Shown here: one piece after another, positions 52,012-59,239 of the stretch
How the letters are laid out: each line of letters begins with the position of its first letter
How positions within the stretch are numbered: position 1 is the first letter of the stretch
Source: Ruminococcus gauvreauii
GTDB taxonomy: Bacteria > Bacillota > Clostridia > Lachnospirales > Lachnospiraceae
Assembly (NCBI RefSeq): GCF_025151995.1
Contig: NZ_CP102290.1
Coordinates: 3,782,001 to 3,846,000, forward strand
Direction: 5' to 3'
Length of the DNA: 64,000 nt
Program-made: the position numbers and the translations under genes
Notes under the pieces: generated by a model
The model's input: the letters and a program-made list of their open reading frames with translations, nothing else
Told to the model about the DNA's origin: nothing
Databases searched by the model: none

Positions 52012-52995
52012 ATGGATAAATCTAAAACAAAGAGAAATGTATTGGGAAAAATTAACAGATCGATGAACAGTGCTTCCGGAGCAGGCTCACTGTTGCCGTT
52101 ACTCGTGATCATCCTCCTGCTCTGGATTACCACCGACAGTTTTATGCAGTTTGACAATATTATGCAGGTATTGCGTCAGGCATCTGTCTATGCACTTATG
52201 GGTATCGGCATGACCTTTGTGATTATCACGGGAGGCATCGACTTGTCACAGGGGTCCAGCCTGGCACTCAGCTGCGTATGCGCAGGACTCACGATCAATG
52301 CGACCGGGAATATGTGGCTGGGGATCGGAGCCGCACTGGCAGCCGGGGCAGTGATCGGATTATACAACGGGGTATTGGTAGCGTATGTTAAAATTCCGCC
52401 GTTTATTGTCACGCTGGGTTCACTGTACATCGTGCGTGCATTGGCCCTGTGGATGACAAATTCAACACAGGTAGCGATCTCACACGGAAGTTTTAAGTAT
52501 ATCGGTCAGGGATTTCTGTTTTCCATTCCGTTTCCGGTATACGTATTTGTGATAATTGGAATGATCGCCCATATTATGTTGACGCAGACAGCGATAGGAA
52601 GACATATTTTCGCAATCGGAAGCAATGCAGAGACTGCTCGTCTTTCCGGTGTTCATATTGAGCGGACGACGATTACGGTTTATGTGGCGTCGGGAATCTG
52701 CATGGGAATCGCGGCTGTTGTATATTTGTCCAGATTAAGCGCGGCCCAGCCCACGGCGGGACAAAGCTATGAGATGGAGGCGGTTGCAGCAACAGTCATT
52801 GGCGGAACATCGATCACAGGCGGGGAAGGAGGGATCTTTGGCACGATCATCGGTGCAATCATTGTTGCTATTATAAGAAACGGATTGGTTCTGCTGGGCG
52901 TTCAGAGCTTTTTTACGCAGATGGTCGTGGGTGCAATTATAGTCGCCGCTGTTTCTTTGGACATCACACGCAAAAGACTCAGCGCAAATAAATGA
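52012..52995 (+). CDS. Sugar-type ABC transporter permease (RbsC type)
   Basis: 327 aa, 8-10 hydrophobic segments. MGIGMTFVIITGGIDLSQGS and GGTSITGGEGGIFGTIIGA (in part) are CUT2 permease signatures. Starts 5 bp after the ATPase gene. Confidence 0.93.
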   Translation: MDKSKTKRNVLGKINRSMNSASGAGSLLPLLVIILLLWITTDSFMQFDNIMQVLRQASVYALMGIGMTFVIITGGIDLSQGSSLALSCVCAGLTINATGNMWLGIGAALAAGAVIGLYNGVLVAYVKIPPFIVTLGSLYIVRALALWMTNSTQVAISHGSFKYIGQGFLFSIPFPVYVFVIIGMIAHIMLTQTAIGRHIFAIGSNAETARLSGVHIERTTITVYVASGICMGIAAVVYLSRLSAAQPTAGQSYEMEAVAATVIGGTSITGGEGGIFGTIIGAIIVAIIRNGLVLLGVQSFFTQMVVGAIIVAAVSLDITRKRLSANK

Positions 52996-53043
52996 GTATC
53001 TTTTAATGTAAGTATTTTGTAAAATTACAAAGGAGAAAATGAA

Positions 53044-54087
53044 ATGAAAAAGACATTGGCTATACTGATGACGATATGTATGCTCTGTTCGCTTCTCGCG
53101 GGATGCACAGGGAAAAGCGACGAAGGCACCGATAATGCACCGGACGATGCTGCAGCCGCTGATCAGGAGGAGACTGCGGATGCGGACGCCGCTTTGGAAA
53201 AAGCCTCGGATTCATCGGAAAAGAAAAAACTCGCAATTGTACCGAAATGTTTAAACAATCCCTATTTTGTCGCCATGTGCGATGCGGGGAAGGCAGCAGG
53301 CGAAGCACTCGGCTATGAAGTATTGATCAACGCGGGCGATGCCGAGACAGAGGTAGACAAACAAATCAGTATTGTGGAAGCTTTTATTGAACAGGGAATT
53401 GATGCACTGATTCTGTGCCCATGTGACGGCGCTGCATGTGTGGATGTAGTCAACAAAGCATTTGAACAGGGAATCCCTACATTTCTGGTCGACACCGATG
53501 CGGGTGAAGCGGCAGATTCCTGTAAGAATATTGCATTTGCAGGGACAAACAACTATGAAGGCGGGCGTACGGGGGCTGTCTGGGTTGGCGAAAATGTGAA
53601 ATCCGGAAAAGTGGTGGTTTTGGATGGATATGCAGGCAACGTGTCCACGACGCAGCGTATGCAGGGATTCGTCGATGAGATTAAAAACTATCCTGACATC
53701 GAAGTCGTAGCGGTAGAATATGCAAACTGTGAGATTTCAAAGGGGATGGAAGTGACAGAAAACATGCTGATGGCACATCCGGATCTTGCAGGTATCTTCT
53801 GCTGCAACGATATGATGGCAATCGGCGCGGGTCAGGCAGTTGAGGCAGCCGGCAAGCGCGAACAAATCCAGATCTGCGGATTTGACGGTCAGCCTGACGC
53901 AGCCCAGAAAATTATCGAAGGTACGATTGATGCAACGATCGCGCAAAAACCTGCGACCATGACAAAGCTTTGCGTTGAGATGGCAGACGCATACTTAAAC
54001 GGGCAGGAGATAGAAGAGACATATATCGACACTGGATGTGACACGGTGACTATTGAGAATGCAAAGGAATATCTGACGTGGCATTAA
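53044..54087 (+). CDS. Sugar-type ABC transporter binding lipoprotein (RbsB type)
   Basis: 347 aa. Lipobox LLAGC (Cys21) then an Asp/Ala/Glu-rich linker to ~60. Periplasmic-binding type I domain: LAIVPKCLNNPYFVAMCDAG, DALILCPCDGAACVDV, GIFCCNDMMAIGAGQAV (in part), ICGFDGQPDAAQ. Normal, not permuted, domain order. Three Cys in the ligand region are more than usual. Confidence 0.92.
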   Translation: MKKTLAILMTICMLCSLLAGCTGKSDEGTDNAPDDAAAADQEETADADAALEKASDSSEKKKLAIVPKCLNNPYFVAMCDAGKAAGEALGYEVLINAGDAETEVDKQISIVEAFIEQGIDALILCPCDGAACVDVVNKAFEQGIPTFLVDTDAGEAADSCKNIAFAGTNNYEGGRTGAVWVGENVKSGKVVVLDGYAGNVSTTQRMQGFVDEIKNYPDIEVVAVEYANCEISKGMEVTENMLMAHPDLAGIFCCNDMMAIGAGQAVEAAGKREQIQICGFDGQPDAAQKIIEGTIDATIAQKPATMTKLCVEMADAYLNGQEIEETYIDTGCDTVTIENAKEYLTWH

Positions 54088-54127
54088 AAAAACACCTGGA
54101 TATGTTATCGTGCAGGGAGGAAGTTAT

Positions 54128-55294
54128 ATGCAGAAAACAGTAAAAGCGGCGGTGCTTACGGGACCGGGAAAGATCGAAATCAGGCGGTATCCGTATCCGG
54201 ACCTGGCTCCAGGCGGAGGTATGGTCATTAAGAACCTTCAATGCGGAATCTGCGGTACAGACAAACATACGTTTAAAGGCGAGGTAAAACAGAATACCGG
54301 CACAGAATCGGCTTTTGAAACACCATTTCCGCTTATTCAGGGACATGAAGGTGTTGGAATTATCGACGAAATAGCGGAAAACAGTTTTGAAGTTGATTAC
54401 AACGGCGAGCCCCTGCGGGTGGGTGACAGGGTAACATTCTGTCCGGATATCGTTTGCGGCGAATGTTACTGGTGCAGGCATGCACCATGGTACCCATGGT
54501 GTGACAGTATAAACCGTCAGTGCTATGGAAATAGCCTGTGCGCAGATACAGCGCCTCATTTATTCGGTGCGTTTTCTGAATATATGTATGTTTTTCCAAA
54601 ATCATACGTTTACAAGGTGCCAGATCAGCTTTCAACGGATATGGCAACATTGACAGAGCTCATGTGCGTGACGTACACACTCGATAAGGCAAAAGAGCTG
54701 TTTGCATTTGACGGTGAGGGATTTGCCTTCGGCGGAGTGGTAGTGATACAGGGCTGCGGACCGCTCGGGCTTGCACATGTGATTAAAGCCCGGATGATGG
54801 GCGCAGGAAAAATCATTGTAACCGATATTTCAGATTATAAACTGGAACTGGCAAAAGCATTTGGTGCGGATCTGTGCTTAAATGTCCTGAAGACATCGGC
54901 TGAGGAGCGAATTGATATCGTTAAGCAGGCTTCTCATGGAATAGGAGCCAATGTAGTATGCGAGTGCTCCGGGGTTCCGTCTGTGGTGCCGGAAGGCCTT
55001 GAGATGATTGCAAAATGCGGAGTCTATTTGGAAGCTGGTCATTTTGTGGATGTGGGTGGGATTGAAATCAATATGCATAAAATCTGTGCGAAAAATATCA
55101 GAATTGTGGGGATGAACAATCATGCCGTCACAGGGTATCGTCCCACGATGGAAATGATGCTTCGCCACGAGAAGGATTTCCCCTGGTCCAAATTTATCAG
55201 TCACAAGTTCGATCTGGATGATTATGAGACTGCTATTCGTACAAGCATGACGCCGGAGAGTATGAAGGTCGTTGTCGTGTCCAATCAAGAGTAG
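54128..55294 (+). CDS. Zinc-dependent medium-chain dehydrogenase (copy 2)
   Basis: About 388 aa; ATG 54128 follows GGGAGGAAG. Same plan as copy 1: QCGICGTDKHTFKGE, QGHEGVG, CGECYWCRHAPWYPWC and GCGPLGLAHVIKARMMG. Paralogue with clear similarity along the whole length, placed at the other end of the same operon. The pair may act on successive or stereoisomeric substrates. Confidence 0.88.
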   Translation: MQKTVKAAVLTGPGKIEIRRYPYPDLAPGGGMVIKNLQCGICGTDKHTFKGEVKQNTGTESAFETPFPLIQGHEGVGIIDEIAENSFEVDYNGEPLRVGDRVTFCPDIVCGECYWCRHAPWYPWCDSINRQCYGNSLCADTAPHLFGAFSEYMYVFPKSYVYKVPDQLSTDMATLTELMCVTYTLDKAKELFAFDGEGFAFGGVVVIQGCGPLGLAHVIKARMMGAGKIIVTDISDYKLELAKAFGADLCLNVLKTSAEERIDIVKQASHGIGANVVCECSGVPSVVPEGLEMIAKCGVYLEAGHFVDVGGIEINMHKICAKNIRIVGMNNHAVTGYRPTMEMMLRHEKDFPWSKFISHKFDLDDYETAIRTSMTPESMKVVVVSNQE

Positions 55295-55301
55295 CATAGC
55301 A

Positions 55302-55340
55302 GAAGAGTGCCGTGAGACGATTCAGTTTTCGGCACTCTTT
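55302..55340. terminator. Bidirectional terminator
   Basis: AAGAGTGCCG / CGGCACTCTT followed by a T run, between the dehydrogenase gene and the convergent AraC gene. Confidence 0.85.
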
Positions 55341-55347
55341 TTTTGTA

Positions 55348-56208
55348 TCATACATCGGGTACTCTAAATATACCCGGGGAACAGCCCTTAATCTTTTTAA
55401 ACATGGCGTAAAAATGTGTAAGATTTTCATAGCCTACGATATGGGCGATTTCTTTGATCGGCAGCGCAGTATCTGTCAGCAGCCTCTGTGCTTCCCCGAT
55501 ACGTCTGTTCGCTATGTACTGACTGATTGTCAGGTTAAAATATTCTTTAAAGATGTGGGAGATATAGTATTGACTAAAATGCAAATCACGGGAGATATCC
55601 TCCAGACGAATATTTCTCATGTAATTTTCATCGATATACTGTTTGATATTGACAGGCAGATCTTTGATATCTTCGTCGTTTAAATCCTTCTGTGTCAATT
55701 CAGAGTACGAATTGGGGAAATATTGCAGCAGCTTTAACAGACAGACCAGAAGATGCTGGCCGGCAGCACTGAACGTAGTTTGGCGCTTTTCAAAGTTCAC
55801 ATGAATTGTATTCATCAAAGAAAGAAAGATGTCAAAGGCCTCGCCGGACTTCAGAATGGGTACCTGAGAGTTTGGAAGGATATGATTTTCGGGCATTCCT
55901 TCTATATGAAGATTGTTCATTCTGATAGCAACGGAACCACGGGGGCTGTAAGGATCCGATTTTTCACCGTGCAGAACACCGGGGTTCATTACCAGGACAT
56001 CTCCTTTTACCGTCAGATATTCTTTTTCCTTATACGTAAGAATTCCCAGTCCTTCGGTGATTAAGATAATCTCAACAGAGCTGTTATGTGAATGAATTGG
56101 ATGAGACCAGCCGGGATCATTTTTCACCTCATTGGCAGACGTGACGATCGGCAGTTTTGGGTCACATTCGCCCATGCGTGAGATATAATTCATGTTTAAA
56201 CGTATCAT
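55348..56208 (-). CDS. AraC-family regulator with cupin sensor domain
   Basis: 286 aa; AAAGGAG before ATG 56208. N-terminal cupin-like domain (HSHNSSVEIILITEG, VMNPGVLHGEKSD). C-terminal two-HTH AraC domain from ~185: IRLEDISRDLHFSQYYISHIFKEYF (in part) and IKEIAHIVGYENLTHFYAMFKK (in part). Probable regulator of the neighbouring dehydrogenase-transporter operon, which it faces at the 3' end. Confidence 0.88.
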   Translation of the reverse strand: MIRLNMNYISRMGECDPKLPIVTSANEVKNDPGWSHPIHSHNSSVEIILITEGLGILTYKEKEYLTVKGDVLVMNPGVLHGEKSDPYSPRGSVAIRMNNLHIEGMPENHILPNSQVPILKSGEAFDIFLSLMNTIHVNFEKRQTTFSAAGQHLLVCLLKLLQYFPNSYSELTQKDLNDEDIKDLPVNIKQYIDENYMRNIRLEDISRDLHFSQYYISHIFKEYFNLTISQYIANRRIGEAQRLLTDTALPIKEIAHIVGYENLTHFYAMFKKIKGCSPGIFRVPDV

Positions 56209-56254
56209 TTTACCAGCTCCTTTGCATAATATCTCCCGTAATTTTAAGGCTCTG

Positions 56255-56791
56255 TTATTTGTATTCTGAAATCTTTTCGCCTACAATCAAATAATACCGG
56301 CACTTCCCCTTCGGTATCTCGCAGGCCGGTTTTTCAAAGGTCCCCTCCCAGATACAGTTCAGGTAGTATCGCTGCCATTCGGGTGTTACGTCCTCCATGG
56401 CGGTGATATGAAACCCACTGTGTTCAAGCAGGGAGCGTATGTCCGCTTCAGGTTCGAACCATACATCCGCGTATAGAAATCTGCCGCCGTCCCGGAGCAG
56501 CCGGAAAGCTTCGGTGACTGCTTTTTGGCGGTCGCCGGATACAAACATGGCACATTCGGAGATAACGGCATCGAAGCTCTGATCCGGATAGGGTGCGTTC
56601 AGGAAATCTCCGGTCTCAGTGCTGCCGTCTGACCGGAGATCCAGGCCTGTGGCGTCAAAGGTCCGGGAGCGCAGCAGGGCAACGGTATCCCCGTCGCCCG
56701 CGCCAAGATCCAGGATACGGGCAGGCGGTCTGATGCCCGACAGTGTGAGCAGTTTTTTCGTCTGTGCGGTTCCTCCGGGATGTCTGATCAT
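56255..56791 (-). CDS. DVU_1556-type class I SAM methyltransferase
   Basis: 178 aa. SAM motif ILDLGAGDGDTVALL (~26), DAVISECAMFVSGDRQKA, LLRDGGRFLYADVW. Small Rossmann methyltransferase. Its position beside a small CxxC protein, a pyridine-nucleotide/Fe-S oxidoreductase and a molybdopterin aldehyde oxidoreductase matches the DVU_1556-1559 neighbourhood of Desulfovibrio. Its substrate there is not known to me. Confidence 0.82.
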   Translation of the reverse strand: MIRHPGGTAQTKKLLTLSGIRPPARILDLGAGDGDTVALLRSRTFDATGLDLRSDGSTETGDFLNAPYPDQSFDAVISECAMFVSGDRQKAVTEAFRLLRDGGRFLYADVWFEPEADIRSLLEHSGFHITAMEDVTPEWQRYYLNCIWEGTFEKPACEIPKGKCRYYLIVGEKISEYK

Positions 56792-56803
56792 AACAGCCTC
56801 CTT

Positions 56804-56986
56804 TTACTTATCCTCTAATTCCATTTCCACAGCGGCGATCTTGCCGTTTGCCAGTTCTTCCGGGATATAGACCTGTCCGCACACGGGGCAGCAGGGCACC
56901 TCATGATACATCTCATGTTCCAGATAGACAAAGATTGTTTTCTTCATTTGCAGTTCCACGCCGCATTTGCAGCACTCCATCATCAT
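56804..56986 (-). CDS. DVU_1557-type small redox/zinc-ribbon protein
   Basis: 60 aa. CCKCGVELQ and CCPVCGQVYIP: two CxxC pairs in a zinc-ribbon or rubredoxin-like arrangement. Overlaps the end of the oxidoreductase gene by 4 bp. Typical small partner in this cluster; metal and role not established from sequence. Confidence 0.8.
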   Translation of the reverse strand: MMMECCKCGVELQMKKTIFVYLEHEMYHEVPCCPVCGQVYIPEELANGKIAAVEMELEDK

Positions 56987-59205
56987 CCCTCCCTGATATC
57001 CACGCGGTGACTGTATACGTCCCTGACAGAGATCGTATCGTCTGCCATGGCATACACGACCCAGACCGTTATATTCTTAAACCGGTGATGTACATAGTAC
57101 AGATTTTTCCCGCGGTCATAGAGTTTTCTGCCGCTTTCTTCGCCGGCCTCAATCGTTTTTATCACTTCCTCACCGCGGATCAGCAGCCGGTCCAGTTTTT
57201 TCTGAAGCTGTTCGCAGATGTCAATCTTCAGATAACTTTGCTGTTTCACGAAATCGCCTCCCGTAATATGTTGTTTCAGCAGCCTGCGGTTATCCCGGCG
57301 CTCGTCCAGAGTGGGAGGCTGCCGTTTGCTGTCATCGAATCCGAAGATCAGATCAAGAAGGTGCCGGCACTCTCTGCCCTGGGCGGCAAAGATATCTCTG
57401 CAGTTTGCACAGTATGTTATGATCTCAGAATCCGTCAGATCCGTCTGTGTCTGGGCAAAAGAGTCAAATAGTTTCGGATTCGTCGGATAGATGTGTCCGC
57501 CAAAGCCGCAGCAGCCGCAAACTTCAGGAGAATCGTCAGACTGGCAGCCGTATCTGTGAGCCAGACGACGCACGGACTGACGGGTTTTGGGGTCATCTGC
57601 GGAGCCGCACGGATCGAACAGCTGTATCTTTTCCGATAATTTTATTGCCGGCAGAGGCAGATGTTCCGGATACATGTCCATATAACGGTACAGAGAAATC
57701 GTCTGTATCTCGGGGCAATATTGTTTCAGATTGACCTGACAGGCGGTGCATGCCAGTACGAACAATGGTCTGCCGAGGTGTTCCCACTCGGCGCAGATCC
57801 GGTCAGTCACTTCCTGCCTGCGCGCCGTATCCCCCGCCCATTCTGCCGGAATTCCGCAGCATCCGAGATACAGTGCGGGATTGTCGGCGGCTGCTGTAAG
57901 ATATTCATATGCGTGCCGGACAAGACCCGGCGATGAGGCGCTCAGCTGACATCCCGGAAAAAAGACGACATCGCTTTTTTTCTCCTGTTTGGGTGACCAT
58001 ACGAGGTAAGAATCCCCGGACAGGCAAAAGTCCAGATCCTGCATCCAGTAGTCGTGAAGTGCCAGGGCAAAATGACCGTCTGCAAAGAGGTCTTTCCGGG
58101 CGGATTTTAAGCATACGCCCATGTCGATATGTTCAGGACAGACTTCTTTGCATTTTCCGCAGAAGGTGCAGCTGGCGATCATGCGAACAGCCGGACGTCT
58201 GGTGGCATTGGGCTTCAGTGTCGTTACGATATCTGTGCACATCTTCTTTGGGTAGCGTCCGTCAGTTTGCATCAGCGGACAGACGTCGTAACATTTGCTG
58301 CAGTTACAGCGCAAACAGCGCCCGGCTTCTTCGGCAGGATCAAATTCATCCCCGTCTGAAGAAGAGGGTTTTGAAAAATCATAGGGCAGATCATAATACC
58401 GTCCATCCGGCGGGACACTTCCCGTGTGTTTGAAGGTGTAGTCTGTGTTTCCGAGTTTAAAGTATACTTCAATCGAATCCGCTGCGTTGATACCGTCGGT
58501 CATCGCTTCCATCAGGCTGCCGCCGGTTCTTCTCTGTCCGCCTAAGAATACGCCGGGGATAGAGGTCCCCAGGGTTTCCGGCTGAACGTTATCGCGGAGA
58601 AGATCAAAATCTTCTCCGCCTTCGCCCGTCGCAACATAGACTGCGTCTGCATCCGGCAGTACTTCATCTAAAGACGTAATATCCTTTTCTGTGATGAACG
58701 TACAGTTATAAGGGCTGAATTCATTTTCCAGGTCAGAAAGGCACATTGCCGGATCCATCTTCTGCAGGGCGGACCCGCCGATGGATGTACCCTTCTCAAA
58801 CACTGTGACATGGTATCCCCTCGACGCCATGCGAAGCGCACAGGCAAGTCCGCTCAGTCCGGCTCCGATCACAGTGATGCGCTGTTCTTTTCTGGGGAGA
58901 GTGTATCTCTGAGGTTTTCCGCCGGTCTCCTGATGGCAGAAGGCCTCCAGCTTCTTAAGACGGACGGCGCGGTCCGCTGAGGCGCGGACACATGCATGTT
59001 CACAGGGGGCATCGCACAATGTACTCACGATGCCCGGGAACATGACGGCGTTTCGGTAGATTCTGTGTGCACTTTTGTATTTACCGTTCTGCATCTTTTC
59101 GATGAACTTGCGCACATCGAGGCCGAACGGACACTTTGATGAACACGGAGGCGGCGTGTCCCTGAAACAGTCATCAGCGTAATCTCTGTATTTTTCAATA
59201 TCCAT
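56983..59205 (-). CDS. Pyridine nucleotide-disulfide oxidoreductase / dicluster-binding protein
   Basis: About 740 aa; ATG 59205 is preceded by GGAGGG. Order: N-terminal GltD-like Cys-helix domain (CSSKCPFGLDVR, CDAPCEHACVR); FAD domain (VIGAGLSGLACALRM ~110, YVATGEGGE); two [4Fe-4S] motifs (CLRCNCSKCYDVCP ~318, CTFCGKCKEVCP ~365); two CCG domains of HdrB type (FFPGCQL...CCGIPAEWAG...CTACQVNLK; FDPCGS...CGCCGFGGH...CANC); and a C-terminal ~120-residue helical tail. It probably links NAD(P)H, Fe-S clusters and the aldehyde oxidoreductase encoded upstream. Confidence 0.85.
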   Translation of the reverse strand: MDIEKYRDYADDCFRDTPPPCSSKCPFGLDVRKFIEKMQNGKYKSAHRIYRNAVMFPGIVSTLCDAPCEHACVRASADRAVRLKKLEAFCHQETGGKPQRYTLPRKEQRITVIGAGLSGLACALRMASRGYHVTVFEKGTSIGGSALQKMDPAMCLSDLENEFSPYNCTFITEKDITSLDEVLPDADAVYVATGEGGEDFDLLRDNVQPETLGTSIPGVFLGGQRRTGGSLMEAMTDGINAADSIEVYFKLGNTDYTFKHTGSVPPDGRYYDLPYDFSKPSSSDGDEFDPAEEAGRCLRCNCSKCYDVCPLMQTDGRYPKKMCTDIVTTLKPNATRRPAVRMIASCTFCGKCKEVCPEHIDMGVCLKSARKDLFADGHFALALHDYWMQDLDFCLSGDSYLVWSPKQEKKSDVVFFPGCQLSASSPGLVRHAYEYLTAAADNPALYLGCCGIPAEWAGDTARRQEVTDRICAEWEHLGRPLFVLACTACQVNLKQYCPEIQTISLYRYMDMYPEHLPLPAIKLSEKIQLFDPCGSADDPKTRQSVRRLAHRYGCQSDDSPEVCGCCGFGGHIYPTNPKLFDSFAQTQTDLTDSEIITYCANCRDIFAAQGRECRHLLDLIFGFDDSKRQPPTLDERRDNRRLLKQHITGGDFVKQQSYLKIDICEQLQKKLDRLLIRGEEVIKTIEAGEESGRKLYDRGKNLYYVHHRFKNITVWVVYAMADDTISVRDVYSHRVDIREG

Positions 59206-59239
59206 GGTTCCCTCCATCCTCCGTGCTCTGCGGTCTGTT

